In this document: positions 32,107-40,793 of the stretch, piece by piece
How positions within the stretch are numbered: position 1 is the first letter of the stretch
How the letters are laid out: each line of letters starts with the position of its first letter
The notes under the pieces: generated by a model
Databases searched by the model: none
Told to the model about the DNA's origin: nothing
What the model saw: only the letters and a program-made list of their open reading frames with translations
Assembly (NCBI RefSeq): GCF_000007825.1
Contig: NC_004722.1
Span: 32,501 to 80,000 of the forward strand
Reading direction: 5' to 3'
Source: Bacillus cereus ATCC 14579
Lineage (GTDB): Bacteria > Bacillota > Bacilli > Bacillales > Bacillaceae_G
DNA: 47,500 nt
Made by a program: the position numbers and the translations under genes

Positions 32107-34578
32107 ATGCCTAAAGCAGGAAGGAATACTATGAATACAAGTGCATTGGCAATGAATGAGAGTCAGCTTGATGGAATAAAGTGGACGAGTAAGTTGCGAA
32201 TGAAATTTGAGCAAGTTTTCTTTAGATGGGGATTTATTATTGTTGTTATTGGTTTTCTTTTGGGACGAGCATATATATTAACAAATATTTTACCGTTTGC
32301 ACTGCCATTTTTTGCTGCTGTTTATGTTATGAAGCGGGATAAGATGCCGCTAGCATTTTTAGCTCTAATGGGAGGAGCTCTTTCAGTATCGATAGATAAT
32401 TTGTTTTTTACCTTTGCATCTATCTTTACCTTCTTCATTTATAATATCTTCTTTAGTCGATTTACACGTAAAACTGTTGGACTTGTTCCATTTCAAGTAT
32501 TTATCTCCGCATTAACCGCACACTTAGTTGTTGTATATTTTGCGCAACAAACTGTCACCATGTACGATTTACTCGTTAGTACCATTGAGGCTGGGCTTAG
32601 TTTTGTATTAACTATGATATTTTTACAAAGTGTCCCACTTTTAGTGGAAAGGAAAGGAAAACAACAGGCATTAGAGACGGAAGAAATTGTTTGTTTGATT
32701 ATATTACTAGCATCTGTTTTAACGGGTACAACAGATTGGTTTGTATATGATGCTTCTATTCAACATATTTTTACAAGGTATTTAGTGCTAGTATTTGCAT
32801 TTATTGCGGGTGCTGCCACAGGGTCTACAGTGGGGGTTGTAACAGGACTAATATTAAGTTTAGCAAATGTGTCTAGCTTGTCTCAGCTTAGCCTTCTTGC
32901 TTTTTCTGGATTGCTTGGTGGATTGTTAAAAGAAGGAAAGCGTTTAGGTGTTAGTTTAGGTTTATTAATTGGGACAAGCTTAATTACATTATATGTAGAC
33001 AAACAGACAAATATTGTAACAACTTTAATTGAGTCAGGTGTAGCGATTGTTATCTTCTTATTAACACCGAAGCTTGTTTTGGATCGTATTGCTAAATTTA
33101 TGCCAGGTACACAAGAGCATTCGCAAGATCAACAACAATATTTAAGAAGGATGCGTGATGTTACAGCAAATAAAATCAACCAATTTGCAAATGTATTTGC
33201 TGCTTTATCTAATAGCTTTTCTGTATATGGGTATGTAGAGGAAGAAGATAAAGAGACAGAAGCAGATTTGTTTTTGAGTACAATTACTGCGAAAACATGT
33301 CAAACATGCTTTAAAAAGGATCAATGCTGGGTAGTGAATTTTGATAAAACGTACGATTATATGAAACAAATAATGAATGAAACGGAAGAAGGAACCCTGC
33401 AACATAATCGTAAATTAGTTCGTGAGTGGGACAAGCATTGTGTGAGAGGGAAAAAAGTGACGGATTTAGTAGCCGGTGAATTAGATCACTTCTATGAGGG
33501 ACAAAAATTACGAAAACAAATGAAGGAAAATCGTAGAATAGTAGCGGAGCAACTATTAGGTGTATCAAAGGTTATGGAGGATTTTGCTAAGGAGATACAA
33601 CGAGAGCGTGAAAATCATCAAGTGCAGGAAGAACAGATTATGCAAGCGTTCCGAGATTTTGGTGTCGAAGTAGAGCATGTTGATATTTATTGTTTAGATA
33701 GAGGAAGTATTGATATTGAAATGTTAATTCCAGTTGCATCTAATGAACATGGTGAGTGTGAAAAGTTAGTTGCACCGATGCTTTCAGATATCCTTAAAGA
33801 AAATATTGTCGTTAAACATGAAGAAAAGTCTTCTTATCCAAATGGCCATAGTTTAATATCATTTGGTTCGGCGAAGACGTATTCTCTTGATACAGGATTG
33901 GCTACAGCTGCAAAAGGCGGTGGATTTGTTTCGGGTGACTCTTATGCGATGATGGATTTAAGTGTTGGTAAATATGCACTTGCGATTAGTGATGGTATGG
34001 GTAATGGGCAAAGAGCTCATATGGAAAGTAAGGAAACGGTGAAATTATTACAAAAAATACTCCAATCAGGCATTGATGAAGAAATAGCAATTAAGTCTAT
34101 CAATTCAATTCTTTCTTTGAGAACGACAGAAGAAATGTTTACGACATTAGATTTAGCTATGGTAGATTTGCGGGATGCGAGTGCAAGGTTTTTAAAGATT
34201 GGATCAACGCCGAGTTTTGTTAAACGCGCAAATAATATTTTGAAAATTGAAGCAAGTAATTTGCCGATGGGAATCATCGAAGATGTTGAAGTTGATGTGG
34301 TGGGTGAACAATTAAAAACGGGCGATATTCTTATTATGATGAGTGATGGGATTTTTGAAGGAGCACAGCATGTGGAGAATCATGAATTGTGGATGAAACG
34401 AAAAATTAAAGAATTGCAAACCGAAGACCCGCAAGAAATTGCTGATATCATTATGGAAGAAGTGATTCGCTCTTGTGATGGTTATATAAATGATGATATG
34501 ACTATTGTAGTGGCAAAAGTGAAGAAAAATATGCCGAAGTGGGCTACGATTCCGATTGTAGGAATGCAAGCGCAGTAA
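32107..34578 (+). CDS. spoIIE: Stage II sporulation protein E (SpoIIE phosphatase)
   Basis: SpoIIE dephosphorylates SpoIIAA-P in the forespore, releasing sigma-F, and also interacts with FtsZ at the polar septum. The 823-aa protein has about ten membrane segments (about 40-330), a central FtsZ-binding and oligomerisation region (about 330-590) containing CQTCFKKDQCW, and a C-terminal PP2C-type phosphatase. The phosphatase shows GGFVSGDSYAMM, AISDGMGNG (about 627-635) and NDDMTIVVAKV near the end. The ATG at 32107 follows AGGTGGTG. The promoter's 21-bp spacing and upstream CGAA boxes suggest Spo0A control. Confidence 0.97.
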   Translation: MPKAGRNTMNTSALAMNESQLDGIKWTSKLRMKFEQVFFRWGFIIVVIGFLLGRAYILTNILPFALPFFAAVYVMKRDKMPLAFLALMGGALSVSIDNLFFTFASIFTFFIYNIFFSRFTRKTVGLVPFQVFISALTAHLVVVYFAQQTVTMYDLLVSTIEAGLSFVLTMIFLQSVPLLVERKGKQQALETEEIVCLIILLASVLTGTTDWFVYDASIQHIFTRYLVLVFAFIAGAATGSTVGVVTGLILSLANVSSLSQLSLLAFSGLLGGLLKEGKRLGVSLGLLIGTSLITLYVDKQTNIVTTLIESGVAIVIFLLTPKLVLDRIAKFMPGTQEHSQDQQQYLRRMRDVTANKINQFANVFAALSNSFSVYGYVEEEDKETEADLFLSTITAKTCQTCFKKDQCWVVNFDKTYDYMKQIMNETEEGTLQHNRKLVREWDKHCVRGKKVTDLVAGELDHFYEGQKLRKQMKENRRIVAEQLLGVSKVMEDFAKEIQRERENHQVQEEQIMQAFRDFGVEVEHVDIYCLDRGSIDIEMLIPVASNEHGECEKLVAPMLSDILKENIVVKHEEKSSYPNGHSLISFGSAKTYSLDTGLATAAKGGGFVSGDSYAMMDLSVGKYALAISDGMGNGQRAHMESKETVKLLQKILQSGIDEEIAIKSINSILSLRTTEEMFTTLDLAMVDLRDASARFLKIGSTPSFVKRANNILKIEASNLPMGIIEDVEVDVVGEQLKTGDILIMMSDGIFEGAQHVENHELWMKRKIKELQTEDPQEIADIIMEEVIRSCDGYINDDMTIVVAKVKKNMPKWATIPIVGMQAQ

Positions 34579-34613
34579 AATGTAAGTGGAATGTTTATCT
34601 ATAATTTGATTTT

Positions 34614-34643
34614 AAAAACCTAGGTGAATACCTAGGTTTTTTT
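34614..34643 (+). terminator. Terminator after spoIIE
   Basis: AAAAACCTAGGT pairs with ACCTAGGTTTTT across GAAT, then more T. Confidence 0.92.
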
Positions 34644-34808
34644 GTGGGAAAAGGTAATGTTATTAATTTTGTGAATAGACACGGAGGATGTAAGATAAAA
34701 ATGTAATTTTTGTATATCTTTTTTTTGCACAATGTTTGTAAAAGTTGTACCATTGTAGACAAGGTGACTAAGGTTGCTGTTCTTGTTTAATGAAAGGTGA
34801 TTGCGAAG

Positions 34809-36239
34809 TTGAAAGATACATTTGTTGAAAAAGTAGATGACTTTGTAAAGCAGCATGATGTATTAAAGAATGATTCAACAATTGTTGTGGGAGTTTCTGG
34901 TGGTCCTGACTCGTTAGCGCTTTTATATTATTTATTAGAAAAAAGAGCGGAAAAACAGTTGGAAATTGTAGTTGCTCATGTGGATCATATGTTTAGAGGT
35001 GATGAATCTTATGAGGATTTACAGTTTGTGCAGGGCCTTTGTGAAGAACTGGGAATTATTTGTGAAACGATAAGGATTAATGTATCACAATATCAACAGC
35101 AATACGGAATGAATGCACAGGTTGCTGCGAGAGAATGCAGATATGCATTTTTGGAAAGAATAATGAAGAAATATGATGCGAGATATGTTGCTCTTGGACA
35201 TCATGGAGATGATCAAGTCGAGACAATTTTAATGCGTCTTGTAAGAGGGAGTACTCCGAAAGGATATGCAGGAATTGCAGTGAAGCGTCCTTTTCATAAT
35301 GGATATTTAATTAGGCCGTTACTTGGCGTAACGAAGGAAGAAATTGTTGATTACTGTAATAAGCTAAATTTAATGCCACGTATAGATCCGAGTAATAAAA
35401 AGGAAGTATATACAAGGAATCGATTACGTAAATATGTCCTTCCTCATTTGAAAGAAGAAAATCCACAAATGCATGAGAAATTCCAAAAATTTAGCGTGCA
35501 GATGCAAGAGGATGAGGCTTATTTGCAGGAATTAGCTTTTGAGAAAATGAATAAAGTAATTACAAAAAAAAGTGATAAACAAATTAGCTTATCAATTCCT
35601 GCCTTTGAATCCATGTCTATGCCTTTACAAAGAAGAGGGATTCAACTAATATTAAACTATCTTTATGAATATAAGATTCCATCTTCTCTTTCTTCTATAC
35701 ATATTGACAAGTTGATTGAGTTTTTTAAGCGGACACAACCTTCAGGTTCACTTGATTTTCCGGGTGATTTGAAAATTGTTCGTTCATACGAGGAGTGTAG
35801 CTTTAGATTTAAACAAGAAATTGTCTCTCCTTTTTCACAAGATTTATTAGTACCCGGGACCATTACGCTATTGAACGGGGATAAATTTGTAACAGAGGTG
35901 AGCGAAGATATACCAAGTAACATGAATGAAACAGTATTTGTTGCTAAGTATAATGATATATCATATCCACTTCGTATTCGTTCTAGAGAAAATGGAGATC
36001 GCATGTCAATACAAGGTATGAATGGCACGAAAAAGATAAAAGCTATTTTTATCGAAGCGAAAGTACCGAAAGAAAAAAGAGAAGAATGGCCGGTCGTTTG
36101 TGATGCAAGTGGGACTATTATTTGGGTACCCTTGTTGAAACGATCTGCATTTGCAATTTCGAAAGAGATGGCAAAGAAGGATAAATATATGATTATTCAC
36201 TACAAAAGCAAGGAGTCTTCCGGGAGGATAATGAAATGA
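34809..36239 (+). CDS. tilS: tRNA(Ile)-lysidine synthase
   Basis: TilS changes C34 of tRNA-Ile(CAT) to lysidine, so that it reads AUA instead of AUG. The 476-aa enzyme has the PP-loop SGGPDS (residues 30-35), the VAHVDHMFRGDES region, ALGHHGDDQVETILMRLVRG (about 135-155), and C-terminal tRNA-binding domains. The start is TTG 34809, with AAAGGTGA 8 nt before it; the in-frame GTG 34797 lies in that ribosome-binding site. Its stop overlaps the hpt start (ATGA). B. subtilis has yabS and yabT before tilS; here there is only about 165 bp after the spoIIE terminator. Confidence 0.95.
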   Translation: MKDTFVEKVDDFVKQHDVLKNDSTIVVGVSGGPDSLALLYYLLEKRAEKQLEIVVAHVDHMFRGDESYEDLQFVQGLCEELGIICETIRINVSQYQQQYGMNAQVAARECRYAFLERIMKKYDARYVALGHHGDDQVETILMRLVRGSTPKGYAGIAVKRPFHNGYLIRPLLGVTKEEIVDYCNKLNLMPRIDPSNKKEVYTRNRLRKYVLPHLKEENPQMHEKFQKFSVQMQEDEAYLQELAFEKMNKVITKKSDKQISLSIPAFESMSMPLQRRGIQLILNYLYEYKIPSSLSSIHIDKLIEFFKRTQPSGSLDFPGDLKIVRSYEECSFRFKQEIVSPFSQDLLVPGTITLLNGDKFVTEVSEDIPSNMNETVFVAKYNDISYPLRIRSRENGDRMSIQGMNGTKKIKAIFIEAKVPKEKREEWPVVCDASGTIIWVPLLKRSAFAISKEMAKKDKYMIIHYKSKESSGRIMK

Positions 36240-36778
36240 TGAATCAAGATATCGAAAAAGTATTAATTTCTGAAGAGCAAATACAAGAAAAGGTGCGCGA
36301 ACTAGGTGCAATTATTGCAGAGGATTATAAAAACACAGTACCTCTTGCAATTGGTGTATTAAAAGGCGCAATGCCATTCATGGCAGATTTATTAAAGAGA
36401 ACAGATACATATCTTGAAATGGATTTTATGGCTGTATCTAGTTACGGTCACTCTACAGTTTCAACAGCCGAAGTGAAAATTTTAAAAGATCTTGATACTT
36501 CTGTAGAAGGTCGCGATATTTTAATCGTCGAAGATATTATTGATAGTGGTCTTACACTAAGCTACTTAGTAGACTTATTCAAATATCGTAAAGCGAAGTC
36601 TGTAAAAATTGTTACATTTTTAGATAAGCCAACAGGCCGTAAGGTTGATCTGAAAGCGGATTATGTTGGATTTACTGTTCCACATGAATTTGTAGTAGGA
36701 TATGGATTAGATTATAAAGAGCAATACCGTAATCTTCCTTATGTAGGCGTATTAAAACCAAGCGTTTACTCAAATTAA
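36236..36778 (+). CDS. hpt: Hypoxanthine phosphoribosyltransferase
   Basis: Hpt salvages hypoxanthine and guanine to IMP and GMP using PRPP. The 180-aa type I phosphoribosyltransferase has the PRPP loop ILIVEDIIDSGLTL (about 95-108), a flexible-loop region VSSYGHST (about 67-74), and the base-contacting DYVGFTVPHEFVVGYGLDYK (about 141-160). The ATG at 36236 overlaps the tilS stop; a second ATG is at 36239. GGGAGGAT is the ribosome-binding site. Cotranscription and partnership with tilS and ftsH are conserved in Bacillus. Confidence 0.96.
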   Translation: MMNQDIEKVLISEEQIQEKVRELGAIIAEDYKNTVPLAIGVLKGAMPFMADLLKRTDTYLEMDFMAVSSYGHSTVSTAEVKILKDLDTSVEGRDILIVEDIIDSGLTLSYLVDLFKYRKAKSVKIVTFLDKPTGRKVDLKADYVGFTVPHEFVVGYGLDYKEQYRNLPYVGVLKPSVYSN

Positions 36779-36797
36779 TTAAATATAGGCTTCACAA

Positions 36798-36827
36798 TTG
36801 TATAGGAAAGTTTTTCTATGTTACGAT
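36798..36827 (+). promoter_or_regulatory. Possible sigma-A promoter of ftsH
   Basis: TTGTAT (36798-36803), 18 bp, TACGAT (36822-36827), about 36 nt before the ftsH start. Both hexamers are only moderate matches; ftsH may also be read from upstream. Confidence 0.45.
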
Positions 36828-36863
36828 TTACTATAGTGTTTATGCCGTGAGAGGAGGTTAGGA

Positions 36864-38765
36864 ATGAATCGTATCTTCCGTAATACCATCTTTTATTTAC
36901 TGATATTCTTAGTAGTAATTGGAATCGTGAGCTATTTTAATGGTTCGACACAAAAAACGACATCAGTTAGCTACGACAAATTCATTACTAAACTAGAAAG
37001 CGGTGAAGTGCGTAATGTGCAACTTCAACCGAAAAATGGTGTATTTGAGGTAAAAGGACAATTTAATAACTCTAGCCAAGGAGAACAATTTGTTACTTAT
37101 GCACCAAATACTGAGGAATTACAAAAGAAAATTAATGATAAAGCGAAAGGTGCCGAAGTTAAGTATCAACCAGCAGAAGAAACAAGTGCTTGGGTAACAT
37201 TCTTTACTTCAATCATTCCATTTGTCATCATCTTCATTTTATTCTTCTTCTTATTAAACCAAGCTCAAGGCGGCGGTAGCCGTGTTATGAACTTCGGGAA
37301 AAGTAAGGCGAAGTTATATAATGATGAAAAGAAAAAAGTTCGTTTCAGAGATGTTGCTGGTGCGGATGAAGAGAAACAAGAACTTGTTGAGGTAGTTGAA
37401 TTCTTGAAAGACCCTCGTAAGTTCTCTGAAGTTGGTGCTCGTATTCCAAAGGGTGTCCTATTAGTTGGACCTCCAGGTACAGGTAAAACTTTATTAGCAC
37501 GTGCTGTTGCAGGTGAGGCTGGCGTTCCATTCTTCTCTATCAGTGGTTCTGACTTCGTAGAGATGTTTGTCGGTGTCGGTGCATCACGTGTACGTGATTT
37601 ATTTGAAAATGCAAAGAAAAATGCTCCTTGTATCATTTTCATTGATGAAATTGATGCAGTAGGTCGTCAACGTGGCGCAGGTCTTGGTGGTGGTCATGAT
37701 GAGCGTGAGCAAACATTGAACCAATTACTTGTTGAAATGGATGGATTCGGTGCAAACGAAGGTATTATTATCGTTGCTGCGACAAACCGTCCAGACATTC
37801 TTGACCCAGCGTTATTACGTCCAGGTCGTTTTGACCGTCAAATTACAGTAGATCGTCCAGATGTAAATGGCCGTGAAGCTGTACTGAAAGTACATGCGCG
37901 TAATAAACCACTTGATGAGCATATTAATTTAAGAGCAATTGCGACTCGTACACCAGGATTCTCTGGTGCGGATCTTGAAAACTTATTAAACGAAGCTGCT
38001 TTAGTAGCTGCACGTCAAGATAAGAAGAAAATTGATATGAGTGATATCGATGAAGCGACGGATCGTGTTATTGCAGGTCCAGCTAAGAAAAGTCGTGTTA
38101 TCTCTGAAAAAGAACGTAATATCGTTGCTTTCCATGAAGCAGGTCATACTGTAATTGGTGTTGTTCTTGATGAAGCAGATGTCGTTCATAAAGTAACAAT
38201 TGTCCCTCGTGGTCAGGCTGGTGGATATGCGGTAATGCTTCCGAAAGAAGATCGTTACTTCATGACGAAACCAGAGTTACTTGATAAAATCACTGGTTTA
38301 CTTGGTGGCCGAGTAGCTGAGGAGATTGTATTTGGTGAAGTGAGTACAGGTGCTCATAATGACTTCCAACGTGCGACTGGTATTGCAAGACGTATGGTTA
38401 CGGAATTTGGTATGAGTGACAAACTTGGACCGATGCAATTTGGTAGCTCGCAAGGTGGTCAAGTGTTCTTAGGAAGAGACTTCCACTCAGAACAAAACTA
38501 TAGTGATGCGATTGCACATGAAATCGATATGGAAATGCAATCAATTATGAAAGAATGTTATGCTCGTGCAAAACAAATTCTTACTGAAAACCGTGATAAA
38601 CTAGATATTATCGCACAAACGTTACTTGAAGTAGAAACGTTAGATGCAGAGCAAATCAATCATTTATGTGATTACGGCAGATTGCCAGAACGTCCAACAT
38701 CTTCAGATGATGTGAAAGTAAACATCAACATGAAGAAAGACGATGAGGATAAAGAAGATAAGTAA
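36864..38765 (+). CDS. ftsH: ATP-dependent zinc metalloprotease FtsH
   Basis: FtsH is a membrane-anchored hexameric AAA+ protease that degrades membrane and regulatory proteins; in B. subtilis it removes the Spo0A phosphatase Spo0E and supports sporulation. In the 633-aa protein there are two membrane segments (about 6-24 and 111-131) around a short extracytoplasmic domain. The AAA domain has Walker A GPPGTGKT at 202-209 and FIDEIDAVG near 257-265. The zinc site HEAGH is at 424-428, and the C-terminal tail is acidic and lysine-rich. The ATG follows GAGAGGAGG. A terminator follows. Confidence 0.98.
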   Translation: MNRIFRNTIFYLLIFLVVIGIVSYFNGSTQKTTSVSYDKFITKLESGEVRNVQLQPKNGVFEVKGQFNNSSQGEQFVTYAPNTEELQKKINDKAKGAEVKYQPAEETSAWVTFFTSIIPFVIIFILFFFLLNQAQGGGSRVMNFGKSKAKLYNDEKKKVRFRDVAGADEEKQELVEVVEFLKDPRKFSEVGARIPKGVLLVGPPGTGKTLLARAVAGEAGVPFFSISGSDFVEMFVGVGASRVRDLFENAKKNAPCIIFIDEIDAVGRQRGAGLGGGHDEREQTLNQLLVEMDGFGANEGIIIVAATNRPDILDPALLRPGRFDRQITVDRPDVNGREAVLKVHARNKPLDEHINLRAIATRTPGFSGADLENLLNEAALVAARQDKKKIDMSDIDEATDRVIAGPAKKSRVISEKERNIVAFHEAGHTVIGVVLDEADVVHKVTIVPRGQAGGYAVMLPKEDRYFMTKPELLDKITGLLGGRVAEEIVFGEVSTGAHNDFQRATGIARRMVTEFGMSDKLGPMQFGSSQGGQVFLGRDFHSEQNYSDAIAHEIDMEMQSIMKECYARAKQILTENRDKLDIIAQTLLEVETLDAEQINHLCDYGRLPERPTSSDDVKVNINMKKDDEDKEDK

Positions 38766-38771
38766 GAAGTG

Positions 38772-38800
38772 AAGGAGTGACTATCGTCACTCCTTTTTTG
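38772..38800 (+). terminator. Terminator after ftsH
   Basis: AAGGAGTGA pairs with TCACTCCTT across a 6-nt loop, then T residues. Confidence 0.9.
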
Positions 38801-38874
38801 TTTGTTAAAATCTTTGTTAATTACTATTGAGAACTTAGTGGATAAAGTAATTTAAGTAAACCTAGTATTAAAAA

Positions 38875-38904
38875 TTGAAATAGAGAGCAATCTTTTTGTA
38901 AAAT
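38875..38904 (+). promoter_or_regulatory. Possible sigma-A promoter upstream of coaX
   Basis: TTGAAA (38875-38880), 18 bp, TAAAAT (38899-38904). It lies about 105 nt before coaX in an AT-rich gap with no ORF, so it is only one of several possible choices. Confidence 0.35.
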
Positions 38905-39009
38905 GATGAGGATAGGAAAGCTGATTATATAAGTATGTGTGATATGATGTTTTTATAAGTTTTATACATACTGCACAAATATAGATTAAATAAGATAAGT
39001 GGTGAGAAT

Positions 39010-39798
39010 ATGATTTTTGTATTGGATGTAGGGAACACAAATGCTGTACTAGGTGTGTTTGAAGAGGGGGAACTTCGTCAGCATTGGCGCATGGAAACAG
39101 ATCGTCATAAGACAGAAGATGAATATGGAATGCTTGTAAAGCAATTGCTTGAGCATGAGGGTCTTTCGTTTGAAGATGTGAAAGGTATTATTGTGTCTTC
39201 AGTCGTACCACCAATTATGTTTGCTTTAGAGCGCATGTGTGAAAAATATTTTAAAATTAAACCGCTTGTAGTAGGGCCTGGGATAAAAACAGGACTAAAT
39301 ATTAAATATGAAAATCCGCGTGAAGTAGGCGCAGACCGAATTGTAAATGCAGTAGCAGGAATCCACTTATATGGAAGTCCGCTCATTATTGTTGATTTTG
39401 GTACGGCTACTACATATTGTTATATTAACGAAGAAAAACATTATATGGGTGGAGTTATTACGCCAGGAATTATGATTTCAGCAGAGGCTTTATATAGCAG
39501 AGCAGCAAAACTTCCTCGTATCGAAATTACAAAACCAAGCAGTGTTGTTGGGAAAAATACAGTAAGTGCGATGCAATCTGGTATTCTTTATGGTTATGTT
39601 GGACAAGTGGAAGGTATTGTTAAGCGTATGAAAGAAGAAGCTAGACAAGAACCTAAAGTTATTGCAACAGGTGGATTGGCAAAATTAATTTCCGAAGAAT
39701 CGAATGTAATTGATATTGTAGATCCGTTTTTAACGTTAAAAGGTTTGTATATGTTATATGAACGTAATGCAAATTTACAGCATGAGAAAGGTGAATAA
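39010..39798 (+). CDS. coaX: Type III pantothenate kinase
   Basis: CoaX phosphorylates pantothenate, the first step of coenzyme A synthesis. The type III enzyme is insensitive to CoA feedback and needs a monovalent cation. The 262-aa ASKHA-fold protein has DVGNTN at residues 6-11, VGADRIVNAVAG (about 105-116), and IVDFGTATTYCYI (about 127-139). The ATG follows AAGTGGTGAG. hslO follows after 6 nt, as in B. subtilis (yacB-yacC). Confidence 0.96.
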   Translation: MIFVLDVGNTNAVLGVFEEGELRQHWRMETDRHKTEDEYGMLVKQLLEHEGLSFEDVKGIIVSSVVPPIMFALERMCEKYFKIKPLVVGPGIKTGLNIKYENPREVGADRIVNAVAGIHLYGSPLIIVDFGTATTYCYINEEKHYMGGVITPGIMISAEALYSRAAKLPRIEITKPSSVVGKNTVSAMQSGILYGYVGQVEGIVKRMKEEARQEPKVIATGGLAKLISEESNVIDIVDPFLTLKGLYMLYERNANLQHEKGE

Positions 39799-39804
39799 AT
39801 ACGT

Positions 39805-40680
39805 ATGAAAGATTATTTAGTAAAAGCGTTAGCATTTGATGGAGAAGTGCGTGCGTATAGTGTGCGTACAACAAATACAGTAAGTGAGGCGCAAAGACGT
39901 CATGATACATGGAGAACAGCTTCAGCGGCACTAGGGCGTTCTTTGACTGCGGGTACAATGATGGGCGCAATGTTAAAGGGCGAGCAAAAGTTAACGATTA
40001 AGGTAGAAGGTAACGGTCCAATTGGCCCTATCTTAGTAGATGCTCATGCAAATGGAGATGTACGTGGTTATGTAACGAATCCGCATGTTGATTTTGAAGG
40101 AACAGAACAAGGGAAGTTACGTGTATATCAAGCGGTAGGTACAGAGGGGTTTGTAACTGTAATTAAAGATATTGGAATGCGTGAGCCGTTTATTGGTCAA
40201 TCTCCAATCGTTTCAGGAGAATTAGGAGAAGACTTTACGTATTATTTTGCAGTTTCTGAACAAACGCCTTCTTCTGTAGGTGTTGGTGTTCTTGTAAATG
40301 GAGATGATAGCATATTAGCGGCAGGTGGATTCATCCTTCAAATTATGCCGGGTGCGCAAGATGAAACGATTTCATTTATTGAAGACCGTTTACAAAAGAT
40401 TCCACCTGTATCAACGTTGATTGAACAAGGTCTTTCTCCGGAAGAGCTACTATATGCAGTTCTTGGAGAAGATAAAGTAAAAGTATTAGAAACAATGGAT
40501 GTTCAATTTAATTGCACATGCTCACGCGAGCGTATTGAGAGTGTATTAATTAGTTTAGGTAAAACAGAGTTAGAGCAAGTTCGTGAAGAAGAGGAAGAGA
40601 CAGAAGTTCACTGTCATTTCTGTAATGAACGATACAAGTTCTCTAAAGAAGATATTACAAATTTAATCGAGAATTTGTAA
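39805..40680 (+). CDS. hslO: Hsp33 redox-regulated chaperone
   Basis: Hsp33 is switched on by oxidative unfolding and zinc release, then holds unfolded proteins. The 291-aa protein has the N-terminal core domain, a linker, and the C-terminal zinc switch with C237-x-C239 and C270-x-x-C273, all four ligands present. The ATG at 39805 is 6 nt after coaX with AAAGGTGA upstream. In B. subtilis yacD lies between this gene and cysK; it is absent here. Confidence 0.95.
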   Translation: MKDYLVKALAFDGEVRAYSVRTTNTVSEAQRRHDTWRTASAALGRSLTAGTMMGAMLKGEQKLTIKVEGNGPIGPILVDAHANGDVRGYVTNPHVDFEGTEQGKLRVYQAVGTEGFVTVIKDIGMREPFIGQSPIVSGELGEDFTYYFAVSEQTPSSVGVGVLVNGDDSILAAGGFILQIMPGAQDETISFIEDRLQKIPPVSTLIEQGLSPEELLYAVLGEDKVKVLETMDVQFNCTCSRERIESVLISLGKTELEQVREEEEETEVHCHFCNERYKFSKEDITNLIENL

Positions 40681-40714
40681 TAAGGGAATTAAGAGGAGCA
40701 ATCCTCCAAATGAA

Positions 40715-40743
40715 TTGACAAACAGGGAATTTTCTGACAAAAT
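40715..40743 (+). promoter_or_regulatory. Possible cysK promoter with GGAATT element
   Basis: TTGACA (40715-40720), 17 bp, CAAAAT (40738-40743). GGAATT lies inside the spacer at 40726-40731. GGAATT is the core of the CymR (Rrf2-type cysteine repressor) site in B. subtilis, where cysK is in the CymR system; control here is inferred and the rest of the site is imperfect. Confidence 0.45.
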
Positions 40744-40793
40744 CTAAATATAGATAAAACCAATAAAAATACTCGGTGTTAGGAGTGACAGGA

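Noticed and set aside
36905..38189. Minus-strand ORFs within ftsH and other long genes
   Set aside because: They are shadows of strongly coding plus-strand frames with no ribosome-binding site or recognisable domain.
40691..40707. Hairpin GAGGA/TCCTC after hslO as a terminator
   Set aside because: The stem is only about 5 bp and no T run follows.
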